A stretch of 51,409 nt of DNA from Arthrobacter sp. AK04 (lineage in GTDB: Bacteria > Actinomycetota > Actinomycetes > Actinomycetales > Micrococcaceae), in assembly GCF_021129155.1 (NCBI RefSeq), contig NZ_JAJOMC010000031.1, positions 1-51,409 on the forward strand. The letters run 5' to 3'. Position 1 is the stretch's first letter; the number at the start of each line of letters is the position of its first letter. Shown piece by piece: positions 1-9,262 of this stretch. The notes under the pieces were generated by a model that was not told the DNA's origin, did not search any database, and was given only the letters and a program-made list of their open reading frames with translations. A program made the translations under genes and the position numbers.

Positions 1-118
1 CCCCCCCGGCCCGGGGCGCGCGGCCGCGGGCGGGCGCCCCCCCCCCCCACCCCCAAAAAACAACCCCCGGGGGGGGGGGGGGGGGGCCCCCCACCCCCCC
101 CCCCCCCCCCCCCGCCGT
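1..118. other. Low-complexity G/C homopolymer end
   Basis: Almost only runs of C and G with one short A run, unlike anything else in the window apart from 43,789-43,908. It has no codon structure. The most economical reading is a low-quality contig end rather than biology. No gene is called here. Confidence 0.8.
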
Positions 119-129
119 CGTCATTCCCG

Positions 130-192
130 GAGTTTTTGTCCAGATATGCAGGCTTCGCCGCCTTCCAACCCTGCATAAGTGGACGAAAACTC
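130..192. repeat. Palindromic repeat family 1, copy 1
   Basis: Two 23-nt arms (130-152 and 170-192) pair at 20 of 23 positions around a 17-nt loop. The shared core is TTTTGTCCAGATATGCAG, and the other copy is at 3310-3372. The loop starts with GCTT in both. This copy lies 26 nt before the esterase start, so it either sits in that gene's leader or ends a gene outside the window. No transposase lies nearby. It may be a REP/MITE-like element or a terminator. Confidence 0.8.
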
Positions 193-218
193 CCAGGAAA
201 CTGTGGAATCGTTGCCCT

Positions 219-1643
219 GTGAGTTCCGAGCCCTTGTTTACTCCCCCATGCGGTCCTGTCACAGGCTGGCGGGACGGCAACGTCCTCCGCGCCACCGGGA
301 TTCCATACGCCACCGCCGGGCGTTTCCAGCCGCCGGTTCCGGCACCTGACTGGACCGAACCGTACGCTGCAACCTCCCCCGCCCCCGCCTGCCCGCAGGG
401 GCCGGTGCCGTTCCTGGACGACATCCTGGGCACCCGGTATGGCGAACTGCCGGGCAGCGAGGACTGCCAGAACCTGTCCATCACCTTGCCCGCTGACGTG
501 GAGCTTTCCAGCCCGGAAAGCTTGCAGCTGCCCGTGATGGTGTGGATCCATGGCGGTTCCTACACCACCGGATCCGGTGACCTTGCCATCTTTGACCCCG
601 CAGTGCTGGTAGCCGAGAACCGCGTGATCGTGGTCTCGGTGACCTACCGGCTGGGGCTGTTCGGGTTCCTGGCAACCCGCTCCGGCAGGCCTGCCAACCT
701 GGGGCTCCTTGACCAGCTCGAGGCGTTCCGCTGGGTGCAGCGCAACATTTCCGCATTTGGCGGCGACCCACGCCGGGTGACTGCTTTCGGCCAGTCCGCA
801 GGCGGTGACGCGATCGCCCACTTGATGGCGACGCCAGAAGCGCCGGCCCTGTTCCAGCGTGCCATCATCCAGAGCGCCCCCTTGGGCATCTCCCGGGGCC
901 GGGCAAAAATGAACCATGCCATGGGCATCGCCGCAGAGGCTGTGACCGAAGAGACTCCCGCCATGGAGGTGGTGGAGCGGGAGGACCATGTGGCGCAGGT
1001 GGCCCGGAAGTTTGGGATGCTGGCCGCGATGCCGTTCGGGACGCAGTACGGGCACGCGCCGCTGCCGGAGGAAGCCGAGATCGAGGACGCCTGGAACCGC
1101 TCCGCGCCCGGCATCGAGATCCTGATCGGACACACCTCGGAGGAGGCGAGGCTCTTCCTCCCCCGCAGCCCCTACCTCAGCCGGCTGGATGGTATTCCGG
1201 TTGCCGGGCCAGCCACCCTCAGGGCCATCAACTGGGTGGTCACCGAAACCGTGTACGGCCGGGCGGCCCGGAAGTTCGCGCGCCGGCACGTCCTGGCCGG
1301 CGGCATGGCCCACCGTTACGAGCTGCACTGGCATGCCCCGGGGAACGTCCTTGGCGCCGCGCACACCATCGACCTTCCGCTGCTCTTCGGGAACCGGAAC
1401 ACCTGGGATGGCGCGGGCCTGATCTCCGGTGCCGGATGGGAGGATGTGGACGCCGTGGGGCGGGAACTGCGGGCGCTTTGGTCACGTTTTGCCCGCGGTG
1501 ACAGCCTTGGCGAAAAAGGCGGCATCCCGGGCGCCCTCCAGTACACCTCGGAGCGCCGGCCTGATCAGGCCCGCCGGCGTCCCCGGGTGGTGGAAACTGC
1601 GGTGCGGATCGCCTCCACCAGGATGTCCTGGCGCTGGAAGTAG
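219..1643 (+). CDS. Type B carboxylesterase
   Basis: Alpha/beta hydrolase of the carboxylesterase type B (PnbA-like) family, hydrolysing carboxylic esters, probably in the cytoplasm as no signal peptide is visible. Motifs in order are the oxyanion HGGSYTTGSG at about 111-120, nucleophile Ser193 in FGQSAGG, the acidic residue in GHTSEEARLF near 308, and His382 in AHTIDLPLLFGN. Length (474 aa) is normal to slightly short. The start is GTG with only a weak ribosome site. The last 25 or so residues read through the 3' end of the convergent hydrolase gene and are arginine-rich, unlike a usual esterase tail, so the stop may have shifted. Substrate unknown. Confidence 0.9.
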   Translation: MSSEPLFTPPCGPVTGWRDGNVLRATGIPYATAGRFQPPVPAPDWTEPYAATSPAPACPQGPVPFLDDILGTRYGELPGSEDCQNLSITLPADVELSSPESLQLPVMVWIHGGSYTTGSGDLAIFDPAVLVAENRVIVVSVTYRLGLFGFLATRSGRPANLGLLDQLEAFRWVQRNISAFGGDPRRVTAFGQSAGGDAIAHLMATPEAPALFQRAIIQSAPLGISRGRAKMNHAMGIAAEAVTEETPAMEVVEREDHVAQVARKFGMLAAMPFGTQYGHAPLPEEAEIEDAWNRSAPGIEILIGHTSEEARLFLPRSPYLSRLDGIPVAGPATLRAINWVVTETVYGRAARKFARRHVLAGGMAHRYELHWHAPGNVLGAAHTIDLPLLFGNRNTWDGAGLISGAGWEDVDAVGRELRALWSRFARGDSLGEKGGIPGALQYTSERRPDQARRRPRVVETAVRIASTRMSWRWK

Positions 1644-2413
1644 GCATTGTGGCCGGCGTCGGCTACAACCAGGAGGCGGGTGCCGGGCACCGTGGCGGCA
1701 ACGTGCTCCGCGCCCCGGCGGATGCGCGGCCTCTCCCCGTCCCCGATCACCACCACCAGCGGACTGGCCACTGATTCCAGGCCCTGCTGGAAAGCTGCGA
1801 TGTCCCGCGGGTCCGCGCTGAGGAACTCCCCCTGGCTTTGTTCGAGGCTGCGCGGGTGCCTGGCGGCTTCAATGGCCGTAGCGGTTGAACGGACCCTGAT
1901 ATAGCGGGCGAAGTCCTTCGGGTTGTCCGCGATCCACCGCTCCGTGAAGGAGTTTCCCACGCCCAGCCAGATCCGCTCATCCTGGTCGAGCGAGCTGAAG
2001 ACCTCGAACTTTTCCGGCTGGCCTTCCTGTCCCGGCGGCGGCACCACCAGCGGCCATCCCATCCCGCAGACCACCAGGGCAGCCGCGCTGCCGGGGTGGC
2101 GGACGGCCCAGCGGAGCGTGGTCATGCCGCCCATGGACTGCCCCACAATAATGGGGTCCTCAAGGCCCAGGGAGCTTATGAAATGCTCCAGCTCCTCGGC
2201 CCGGTCAACCAGCGGGCCCTGCCGCGGGGAGTTCGATGACCAGCCGTGATCGTAGGTGTCGTACGCCAGCACCCGGAAGTCCCGCTCGAGCTCCTGGATG
2301 ATCGGTTCCCAGCATGCCGCGGCCGAGGCATGCCCATGCAGCAGCACCACCGGCTGGCCGCGGCCTGAGTCCGTGTAGTGGATGTCGTTGCCGAGCACAT
2401 CGAGCCATGGCAT
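1565..2413 (-). CDS. Alpha/beta-fold hydrolase
   Basis: A 282-aa single-domain alpha/beta hydrolase. It has the oxyanion HGHASAA after strand 3, nucleophile Ser93 in VGQSMGG, and His255 in DAGHNAYF. The family covers esterases, lactonases and dehalogenases, and nothing here fixes the substrate. I start at ATG 2413 because AAAGGAA stands 7 nt upstream; an in-frame ATG 27 codons further up has a Trp/Gly-rich prefix that does not look native. The 3' end overlaps the convergent esterase by 79 bp. Confidence 0.88.
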   Translation of the reverse strand: MPWLDVLGNDIHYTDSGRGQPVVLLHGHASAAACWEPIIQELERDFRVLAYDTYDHGWSSNSPRQGPLVDRAEELEHFISSLGLEDPIIVGQSMGGMTTLRWAVRHPGSAAALVVCGMGWPLVVPPPGQEGQPEKFEVFSSLDQDERIWLGVGNSFTERWIADNPKDFARYIRVRSTATAIEAARHPRSLEQSQGEFLSADPRDIAAFQQGLESVASPLVVVIGDGERPRIRRGAEHVAATVPGTRLLVVADAGHNAYFQRQDILVEAIRTAVSTTRGRRRA

Positions 2414-2553
2414 GAGGGTGTTCCTTTCGGGCCTGGCCAGCCGGGCGGCCCACCACCCACCAGCCTTGCAGAACCACGGCAGGTCGTCATCCAAGGTCCA
2501 CCGCGGGCGGCGGCAGACGGCGCCGCCAGGCGGCGGCGGTAGAGTCTGGTCAC

Positions 2554-3306
2554 GTGAGGACGCTCGGAGTGGACCTGGCCGCGGCTGCCAAAAAGACGGC
2601 CGTGGCTGTCATCGAGTGGAGCCGCGGATCAGCCCGGCTGGTGCACCTCGGGCTGGACGTCCAGGACCAGGAAATCGTTTCGCTCTTCGGCGCCAGCGAC
2701 ATGACCGGTGTGGACTGCCCGGTCGGTTGGCCGGACGCGCTGATTCCGTTTCTTGCCGGCCACCTGGCCTTCGACGCCGGGCCCGTCCTGGCGTATGACG
2801 GCATAGAAGGACGGCGGCTGCTGGCCTACCGGGACACGGACCGGTTCGTCACGGGCCGGACAGGCCTGATACCGCTGAGTGTTTCCGCCGACAGGCTGGC
2901 GCATCCCGCCATGCGGTGCGCCGTGATCCAGGCAAAGATCGCCGCGCTCCACGGACCGCAGCTCCGGGACGGTTCCCGACGCCTTGCGGAGGTTTACCCG
3001 GCAGCCTCGCTGAAGCTCTGGGGGTTGAACGCCCGGGGCTACAAGGGACGGGGCAGTTCCGAGGCGGAACGGCGTGCCGCACTCCTCGTCAACCTGAGGG
3101 AGCAGGCTCCGTGGCTGGATTTGGAGGGCTACGGGGATCAGCTGGCCGGCTCGGACGACATGTTCGACGCCGTCATCGCCTCGCTCACGGCCCGCGCCGT
3201 TGCCCTCGGGCTGACGGAGCGTCCTGGCGAAGCCCATGTGGAGGCCGCCCGCACCGAGGGCTGGATCCACCTGCCCTCGTGCGGCCTCGACGGACTGGTC
3301 ACCTGA
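2554..3306 (+). CDS. DUF429 domain protein
   Basis: A 250-aa protein of the DUF429 family, which has an RNase H-like fold and no settled biochemical role. The opening GVDLAAAAKKTAV resembles the first acidic strand of that fold, GVDCPVGWP follows near residue 51, and VYPAASLKLWG lies near 150. DDMFDAVIASLTARA near the C-terminus carries the last acidic pair. The start is GTG; no clear ribosome site is visible, so initiation may be leaderless. It is convergent with the phosphoketolase, with a palindromic repeat filling the gap. Confidence 0.85.
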   Translation: MRTLGVDLAAAAKKTAVAVIEWSRGSARLVHLGLDVQDQEIVSLFGASDMTGVDCPVGWPDALIPFLAGHLAFDAGPVLAYDGIEGRRLLAYRDTDRFVTGRTGLIPLSVSADRLAHPAMRCAVIQAKIAALHGPQLRDGSRRLAEVYPAASLKLWGLNARGYKGRGSSEAERRAALLVNLREQAPWLDLEGYGDQLAGSDDMFDAVIASLTARAVALGLTERPGEAHVEAARTEGWIHLPSCGLDGLVT

Positions 3307-3309
3307 AGA

Positions 3310-3372
3310 ATTTTTTTGTCCAGATATGCAGGCTTTGCCCCGTCGGAAGGCTGCATATCTGGACAAAAACTC
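3310..3372. repeat. Palindromic repeat family 1, copy 2
   Basis: Arms 3313-3331 and 3351-3369 pair perfectly over 19 nt (TTTTTGTCCAGATATGCAG) around a 19-nt loop starting GCTTTGCCCC. Same family as 130-192. It fills the 73-bp gap between two converging stop codons and could fold as a bidirectional terminator, although the T and A tracts are inside the arms rather than after them. Confidence 0.85.
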
Positions 3373-3379
3373 CTGTGAG

Positions 3380-5758
3380 TCAGCCGAGCTGCCAGTTCCG
3401 GATCTCCTCCGGGTCCTCACCGTGCGTGCGGGTATGCTCCCGGGCCCGCATCCGCCGGTCCTGGAGGCTCTGGCGGAGGGACGAATGCCGCTCGGCCAGC
3501 CCGGGCACCCGGTCGATGGCGTCAATGGCCAGCTGGAACCGGTCAATGCCGTTCAGCATGGCCATGTCGAACGGCGTGGTGGTGGTCCCCTCTTCCTTGT
3601 AGCCCCGCACGTGCAGCCCGTCCTGGTTGCTGCGGCGGTAGGCCAGCCTGTGGATCAGCGCCGGATAGCCGTGGTAGGCGAAGATGATGGGCTTGTCCGC
3701 CGTGAAGATCCCGTCGAAATCCCGCGCCGGGAGCCCGTGCGGGTGCTCGCTCTCGTCCTGCAGCCGCATCAGGTCCACCACGTTCACCACCCGGACCTTC
3801 AGCCCGGGCGCACCCTCCCTCAGCAGTTCCGCCGCCGCCACCGTCTCCACCGTGGGCACGTCGCCCGCGCAGGCCATCACGACGTCGGGCTCCTCGCCGG
3901 GCACCTCCGACCCGGCGAAGTCCCAGATCCCCAGCCCCCGGCGGCAGTGGTTGGCGGCGTCGGCCGGGCCCAGCCACGTGGGCGAGGGCTGCTTGCCGCT
4001 GACCACGATGTTCACGTAGTCCGTGGAGGCCAGGCAGTGGGCCATGACGCACAGCAGGGTGTTAGCGTCGGCCGGCAGGTAAACCCGGATGACCTCGGCC
4101 TTCTTGTTCACGGCGTGGTCAATGAAGCCGGGGTCCTGGTGCGAGAAACCGTTGTGGTCCTGCTGCCAGACGTGGGAGGACAGCAGGTAGTTCAGCGAGG
4201 GCACCGGCTGGCGCCAAGGCAGCTGCCGGTGCACCTTCAGCCACTTGGCATGCTGGTTGAACATGGAGTCGACAATGTGGATGAAGGCCTCGTAGCAGCT
4301 GAAGACCCCGTGCCGTCCGGTCAGCAGGTAACCCTCCAGCCAGCCCTGGCACAGGTGTTCGCTCAGCACCTCCATCACCCTGCCGGAACGCGCGAGGTGC
4401 TCGTCGGCGTCGTCAATCCGGTACTGCCACACCTTGTCGGTGACCTCGTAGACGTTCTGCAGCCGGTTGGACGCGGTCTCGTCCGGGCCGAAAAGCCGGA
4501 AGGTTTCCATATTCAGCGAGATGACGTCCCGCATCCACGAGCCGAGCGTGATCATGGGGCTCACGCGTTCCGTTCCCGGCTGCGGGACTTCGACGGCGTG
4601 GTCCCGGTACGCGGGCAGCTTCAGGGCCTTCCTGAGCAGTCCCCCGTTGGCGTGCGGCGTGGCGCTCATCCTGAGTGGTCCGGCAGGTGCTGCCACGGCG
4701 ACGTCGGGCCGCAGCCGCCCGTCGCCGTCGAACAATTCCTCCGGCCGGTAGGACTGGAGCCACTCTTCCAGCTGCTTCAGGTGCCCTGCGTCGGTGCGGA
4801 CCTCCGCGAGCGGCACCTGGTGGCTCCGCCACGTCCCTTCAACCTGCAGCCCGTCCACCACGCGCGGCCCCGTCCAGCCTTTGGGCGAGCGCAGGACGAT
4901 CATGGGCCAGCGCGGGGCACCAGCAAGATCTTCCATACCGGCCTGCGGCGTCCGCCGGGAATCCTGGATGGTGCGGATATCCGCAAGGCAACGGTCCAAA
5001 ACCTCCGCAAAATCGCGGTGCGCCTGTTCGGTGTTGTCCGGGTCCTTGACCGTGACGAAATACGGCTCATGGCCGTAGCCGCGCAGGAGCTGTTCCAGCT
5101 GCTCTTCGGGCATCCGCGCCAGGACGGTGGGGTTGGCGATCTTGTAGCCGTTCAGGTGCAGGATGGGCAGCACGGCACCGTCAGCGGCCGGGTCCAGGAA
5201 GTTGTGGGAGTGCCAGCTGGCGGCGAGCGGCCCGGTTTCCGCCTCGCCGTCCCCAATGACGACGGCGGTGACCAGCTGGGGATTGTCCAGCACCGAGCCG
5301 TAGGCGTGGGCCAGGGAGTACCCGAGTTCACCGCCCTCACTGATGGAGCCGGGCGTTTCGGGGGCGGCGTGGCTGGGAATGCCGCCCGGGTAGGAAAACT
5401 GCCGGAAAAGCTCCGCCATGCCGTCGACGTCATTGCCCACATGGCCATAGATCTCGGAGTAGGTGCCTTCCAGCCAGGCGTTGGCGACGACGGCGGGCCC
5501 GCCATGGCCGGGACCTGCCACGAAGAGCATCTCGGCGGAGTCGCGGCGGATCACGCGGTTGAGGTGGGCGTAGACAAAGTTCAGGCCGGGAGTGGTGCCC
5601 CAGTGGCCCAGGAGCCGGGACTTGGTGTGTTCGGCCTTCAGCGGTTCACGCAGCAGCGGGTTGGAACGGAGGTAGATCTGTCCTACGGACAGGTAGTTGG
5701 CGGCGCGCCACCAGCGGTCCACAAGTTCAAGTTCGTCGGGCCCACTGCTGCTGGTCAT
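3380..5758 (-). CDS. xfp: Xylulose-5-P/fructose-6-P phosphoketolase
   Basis: Thiamine diphosphate enzyme cleaving xylulose 5-phosphate (and usually fructose 6-phosphate) with phosphate to acetyl phosphate plus glyceraldehyde 3-phosphate or erythrose 4-phosphate. Family signatures are [13 protein letters not shown] near 50-61, GPGHGGPA near 82-89 and the ThDP-binding GDGEAETGP near 169-177. At 792 aa it is full length. I start at ATG 5758, preceded by GTGAGGA; a longer frame adds 39 residues that run into the divergent promoter. It is a lone gene, divergent from an HTH protein that is a candidate regulator. It probably provides a bypass from pentose phosphates to acetyl phosphate. Confidence 0.96.
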   Translation of the reverse strand: MTSSSGPDELELVDRWWRAANYLSVGQIYLRSNPLLREPLKAEHTKSRLLGHWGTTPGLNFVYAHLNRVIRRDSAEMLFVAGPGHGGPAVVANAWLEGTYSEIYGHVGNDVDGMAELFRQFSYPGGIPSHAAPETPGSISEGGELGYSLAHAYGSVLDNPQLVTAVVIGDGEAETGPLAASWHSHNFLDPAADGAVLPILHLNGYKIANPTVLARMPEEQLEQLLRGYGHEPYFVTVKDPDNTEQAHRDFAEVLDRCLADIRTIQDSRRTPQAGMEDLAGAPRWPMIVLRSPKGWTGPRVVDGLQVEGTWRSHQVPLAEVRTDAGHLKQLEEWLQSYRPEELFDGDGRLRPDVAVAAPAGPLRMSATPHANGGLLRKALKLPAYRDHAVEVPQPGTERVSPMITLGSWMRDVISLNMETFRLFGPDETASNRLQNVYEVTDKVWQYRIDDADEHLARSGRVMEVLSEHLCQGWLEGYLLTGRHGVFSCYEAFIHIVDSMFNQHAKWLKVHRQLPWRQPVPSLNYLLSSHVWQQDHNGFSHQDPGFIDHAVNKKAEVIRVYLPADANTLLCVMAHCLASTDYVNIVVSGKQPSPTWLGPADAANHCRRGLGIWDFAGSEVPGEEPDVVMACAGDVPTVETVAAAELLREGAPGLKVRVVNVVDLMRLQDESEHPHGLPARDFDGIFTADKPIIFAYHGYPALIHRLAYRRSNQDGLHVRGYKEEGTTTTPFDMAMLNGIDRFQLAIDAIDRVPGLAERHSSLRQSLQDRRMRAREHTRTHGEDPEEIRNWQLG

Positions 5759-5854
5759 AACCGTCCTCACGTTGCGTATGGCCCCCTTGTTGGTCACCGC
5801 CGGGGCCGGCCGTTCCCCCATCGCACCAGATGGGCCAGCGAGAGGCAACCCCGC

Positions 5855-5885
5855 TTGCCCTGGGGCTGCTACCAACCGGTAGTCT
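5855..5885 (+). promoter_or_regulatory. Candidate promoter of the HTH gene
   Basis: TTGCCC at 5855-5860 and TAGTCT at 5880-5885 are separated by 19 bp. The ATG at 5896 lies 10 nt after the -10 box, and no ribosome site is seen, so a leaderless or near-leaderless transcript is likely. The spacing is longer than ideal. Confidence 0.35.
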
Positions 5886-5895
5886 TTGGATTCAG

Positions 5896-6495
5896 ATGTT
5901 CACGCTGACAATCAACCAGACCGATAGCCGGCGCGATGGCGACCGGGTGCCGCAGCTCCTCAAGGACCTGCGGCATATTCCTGCGCGCCTCGACTTCGAC
6001 CGGTCGGTGGAGGACGAGGTCCAAGGCATCGTGGACTGTCCGCACCAGGCGGTGGAGGCCGCAATGATCGCGCTCCGCTGCGGGTCCTGGTACGTGGGGA
6101 TCGGCGTCGGGCCTGTCAACGAGCCGCTGCCAAACCAGATCAAGGACGCGTCCGGCCACGGCCTGGTGTACGCGCGGCGTGCAGTGGACCGGCTCCGGAA
6201 CAGCAAGGAGCGGGTTCCGGTTGCGGTGGAGGGGCCGCTGGCGGACATCGCCCATGACGCAGAGGCCGTACTGCGGCTGCTGGGGCACATCGTGCGGGAC
6301 AGGTCCGGGGCCGAATGGCGGGTGCTTGACCTGATGACCCCCGGCGTCCGCGGCCAGCAGAAGGCGGTGGCCCAGGAACTGGGCATCACCACGCAGGCCG
6401 TGAGCAAGGCGGTGGCGCGGGCCCAGTGGAATGAGGAGCACGCGGCCCGGCCGGCGGCGGCCAGATTGCTGGCCCTGATCCTTGAGGTGCGCTAG
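5896..6495 (+). CDS. HTH domain protein, MarR-like
   Basis: A 199-aa protein. An N-terminal part holds [15 protein letters not shown] (a structure I cannot assign), and the C-terminal part has a helix-turn-helix at about 154-177, [20 protein letters not shown], of winged-helix MarR/sigma-70 region 4 type. It probably binds DNA. I place the start at ATG 5896; the longer frame would begin within the divergent promoter region and adds a non-native prefix. Being divergent from xfp over 137 bp, it may regulate xfp, itself, or both. The ligand or target is not visible. Confidence 0.75.
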   Translation: MFTLTINQTDSRRDGDRVPQLLKDLRHIPARLDFDRSVEDEVQGIVDCPHQAVEAAMIALRCGSWYVGIGVGPVNEPLPNQIKDASGHGLVYARRAVDRLRNSKERVPVAVEGPLADIAHDAEAVLRLLGHIVRDRSGAEWRVLDLMTPGVRGQQKAVAQELGITTQAVSKAVARAQWNEEHAARPAAARLLALILEVR

Positions 6496-6507
6496 CGGCT
6501 GCCTGCG

Positions 6508-7101
6508 TTAGCGCTGGGTCGCGGCCATCACCGGTTCGCCGTTGAAGTATTCCAGCTGCCAGCCGTCGATGGCATGGTGGTGCGCCAGGTTCAGCACCGC
6601 GTTGTCGATGCTGGTCAGGGTACTTCCCACGGCGCGGCTGAGGGTGACCCTCAGGAGCGTTCCATGGGCGACGACGAGGAGCCGGCTGCCGCGGAATTCC
6701 TCGGCAAGTGCCTCAAGCGCCGCCAGCCCCCGGTCCGCTGCCTCCTCCTCGCTTTCGGCGCCGCGGAAACCACCGGGGGCACGCATTGCCTCCAGTTCAG
6801 GCCCTGCCTGCATGCCCTCGGCGGGGCCAAAACTGCGTTCTGCCAGCTCCGGAACGCGGCGGACATCGCTGAGGCCCAGGCCGGCTGCGATCAGGTCCGC
6901 GGTTTCGGCGGCCCTGCTCAGCGGCGAGGAGACGATCGCGTCCCATTCGTAAGCGGACAACACAGCGACGGCGTCGCGCGCCTGGGACCGGCCGACGTCG
7001 TTCAGGGGAATGTCAGTGGATCCCTGCAGCCGGCGCTGCGCATTCCAGTCTGTCTGGCCGTGGCGGATGAGGGCGAACGTCGTGAGGGTCATGCTGTCCA
7101 T
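6508..7101 (-). CDS. Histidine phosphatase family protein
   Basis: Phosphoglycerate-mutase-like phosphatase (197 aa). The catalytic RHGQT motif puts the phosphohistidine at about residue 14. Further motifs are SSPLSRAAETADL and the second histidine in VVAHGTLLRV. Substrates of this family range from sugar phosphates to cofactor phosphates, and none can be assigned. ATG 7101 has AAGG 5 nt upstream; ATG 7092 (M-T-L-T) is an alternative. It lies 16 nt after the HAD stop on the same strand and is probably cotranscribed with it. Confidence 0.9.
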   Translation of the reverse strand: MDSMTLTTFALIRHGQTDWNAQRRLQGSTDIPLNDVGRSQARDAVAVLSAYEWDAIVSSPLSRAAETADLIAAGLGLSDVRRVPELAERSFGPAEGMQAGPELEAMRAPGGFRGAESEEEAADRGLAALEALAEEFRGSRLLVVAHGTLLRVTLSRAVGSTLTSIDNAVLNLAHHHAIDGWQLEYFNGEPVMAATQR

Positions 7102-7117
7102 TCTGCCTTGTACGGCG

Positions 7118-7978
7118 TTAGAGCAGGCTGCGCAGCACGTGGGCGGCGCCGTCGTCGAACACGGAGTGGGTAACCTCATCCGCAGCGGCGATGACTTCCT
7201 CCGGCGCCTGCCCCATGGCCACGCCCCGTCCGGCCCAGCTGAGCATCTCGATGTCGTTGCGGCCGTCGCCGATGGCCACCGTGAGGTGCTGTTCGATGCC
7301 GAGCCTCCCCCGGAGGTTCTCCAGCGCGCTCGCTTTGGTCACACCGGCCGCGGCGATGTCCAGCCAGGCCGTCCAGCCCACCGAGTAGGTGACCCCGGCG
7401 AGGCCCACGTGCTCAATCGCCTCGTTGAACTCTTCGGGGGTGTTCTCAGTGCTGAAAACCACCACGCGCACAGCCGTGGCTTCGAGCATGGTGTGGAAAT
7501 CCACGCCGACAGCCTCGACGCCGAAACTGGGGTCCTGGAAGCGCTCGGTGGACAGGAAGTTCCCGTCAGCGTCCTCCAGCGCGTACTTGGCTGAGGGAAG
7601 CCGCTCCCGGAGCGCGCGGAGGGCGGGCCCGGGGTCGAAGGTGGCTTTGTGGATGACCTCGTAGCCGCCGTCGAGCCCGGGGTGGAGCCGCAGGGTTACT
7701 CCGCCGTTGCAGCAGACAGCGTAGCCGCGCTCGATGCCGATTTTCTCGATGATGGGCAATGTGGCGTTGAGGGACCGGCCAGTGGCGATCATGACCTCGT
7801 GCCCGGCAGCCACCACCGCCTGCGCGGATTCGCGGACGCCTGGGGACATGTGGCCGTCGTGGTCAACCAGCGTGCCGTCCACGTCCAGGGCGACCATCAG
7901 CTTCTGCCCGTTGTTGTTGTTTTCGTTGTCTCGCCGGTCATCGTTGCCGGCGACTGAGGTTTCAGTCAGCGTTGTCAT
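7118..7978 (-). CDS. Cof-type HAD-IIB phosphatase
   Basis: 286-aa haloacid dehalogenase superfamily hydrolase of the Cof/YidA type. Motif I is ALDVDGTLVD (Asp32, Asp34), motif II is in IATGRS, and motif IV is AIGDGRNDIEML. A C2-type cap lies between. It acts on small phosphorylated metabolites, with no substrate evident. A disordered Asn/Asp-rich stretch (residues 11-25) precedes the fold. It heads a two-gene unit with the histidine phosphatase. The serS-HAD-phosphatase order is familiar from actinobacterial genomes, and here a foreign-looking gene stands between serS and this gene. Confidence 0.93.
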   Translation of the reverse strand: MTTLTETSVAGNDDRRDNENNNNGQKLMVALDVDGTLVDHDGHMSPGVRESAQAVVAAGHEVMIATGRSLNATLPIIEKIGIERGYAVCCNGGVTLRLHPGLDGGYEVIHKATFDPGPALRALRERLPSAKYALEDADGNFLSTERFQDPSFGVEAVGVDFHTMLEATAVRVVVFSTENTPEEFNEAIEHVGLAGVTYSVGWTAWLDIAAAGVTKASALENLRGRLGIEQHLTVAIGDGRNDIEMLSWAGRGVAMGQAPEEVIAAADEVTHSVFDDGAAHVLRSLL

Positions 7979-8094
7979 TCACATAGTGAACCAGACGTCC
8001 CCCTGCCGCGCTAGGACGCAGGCCACAGATATGTTGAACACCGCATTAACGTTTGTTGGTATGCCGCGACCATGCGCGGGCACCGACCACTCCC

Positions 8095-8145
8095 AAGCTT
8101 GTTGGCAGATCATGGCTTTCAAGGTTCCGATCTGCGAACTAGCTT
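8095..8145. repeat. Palindromic repeat family 2, copy A
   Basis: A 51-nt element whose 17-nt ends pair at 15 of 17 positions. It aligns without gaps to 9263-9313 at 40 of 51 positions, with the ends and the stretch AAGGTTC best conserved. It overlaps the last codons and the TAG stop (8139-8141) of the DUF559-like gene. Possible roles are terminator, REP-like element, or boundary of an inserted unit. Confidence 0.8.
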
Positions 8146-9153
8146 CTGATCCGAGGGCGCAGCCCGGCTGCGAGCAACCTACGTTTAAGTCGGCCGGGGT
8201 CTTCCAGATCGGCCCAGCTCCAGCGCACAAAGCCGAAGCCCAACCGCCGGATCCGATCCTCGCGGAGCTTTTCCCGGTACACGGCTTCCTCTGCTGAGGC
8301 CTTGCCCCGGACAGCGGCCTCGACATACTTGGCCTTTCCGTCGAATTCCCCCACCACCCGCTGCTTGGGCCACCAGCAATCTGCCCTGCCGATAAAGCCC
8401 TCCCCGTCATGAAAGGCGTGCTGCAATACGGGCTGTTCGAATCCAAGCAAGTCGAAAGCCGCCCGGCTGTAGGACTCCCCGACGGACTCTGCCAGGGGGC
8501 TGGCCAGAACCGCCACCCTTTCCGCCCGGCGTCGAGCGGAAGCATGAGGGTGGGCCGCTATGCCATCCGCTATTGCCTGGATGGCAAGAAGACCCGCATC
8601 CGACGGCAGCCTGCCCTCCCGGTTTAGCATCCGGGCCAACCCGTCGGCCACCACCAAGGCCTCCGTAAGCCTGGCCGTGACCATAACGTCAACGGTTGTC
8701 CGGATCCGGCTTGTGCAATGGAACTCCCCGTAAGCCACTGGTTCCACATCCGGCTTGAGGCAGTACCGCAGCGGGTACGAGCGCACTCCCCGCACCTGTT
8801 GTGCTGCACTGTCCTCCCCCACGACCATCAGGGGCGACCGCCGCACCCCGCTCCGTCCCGGCAGGGTGGTGGCCAGCTCAATGCAGGGAGGCGTGCGAAG
8901 GGTGGGCAATCCACTGGCCAGCGCTGCCGTCTCCCCGCACAGCACGGCGCCCTTGACGGATCTGGTGATTGCCGCCGTCGACCAGGCGAAACGCTCCGAC
9001 GGCCGCGCCCTGAGCCAGTCGGCGGTCTGCACATAGAAGCCCCGCGTGATACGGGACAAGCCTTCCGGCCCGGAACTCGCGGTGGATAGCGTCCGTAGTC
9101 CCGCGCTCACGAAGGATGGCAGCGGAATCGATGAGCCCCGGCAAAATCTCCAT
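8139..9153 (-). pseudogene. AbiEi/DUF559-type protein, frameshifted
   Basis: Two adjoining frames form one protein of about 338 aa. The N-terminal part from ATG 9153 (MEILPGLIDSAAIL, ending IHREFRAGR) is a winged-helix domain like that of AbiEi-type antitoxins. At about 9060 the frame shifts by one base, and the protein continues as LSRITRGFYVQTADWL, the expected next motif. The C-terminal part is a DUF559/Vsr-like nuclease fold with GRADCWW and VVGEFDGKAKY, the latter carrying an E-x-D-x-K triad. One extra base explains the break, so it is either a fresh pseudogene or a sequencing error. A longer minus frame starting at 9284 reads through the shift but has a nonsense-like N-terminus. Repeat copies lie at its 3' end and 110 bp upstream. 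Confidence 0.8.
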
Positions 9154-9262
9154 GGGTCAAGGCTGGCCGGAACAGTATGGGGAGTCAGCAGTGTGGCCGG
9201 GCTATGTGGACAAAGCGGCGCGCGGCCCGACACCCCGGAACTTCTCGAACGCGCCAGGTCAG

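Noticed and set aside
130..3372. Repeat pairs as a CRISPR array or prophage att sites
   Set aside because: Only two copies, palindromic, with genes between them and no cas genes, integrase or regular spacers.
3236..5908. 890-aa plus-strand open frame across the phosphoketolase gene
   Set aside because: Antisense shadow of xfp caused by high GC3; it is His/Arg/Val-rich with no domain, while the minus frame matches phosphoketolase throughout.
8425..8450. GTTCGAATCC resembling a tRNA T-loop
   Set aside because: It lies in the DUF559-like coding sequence; no acceptor stem, D-arm or anticodon arm can be built around it.
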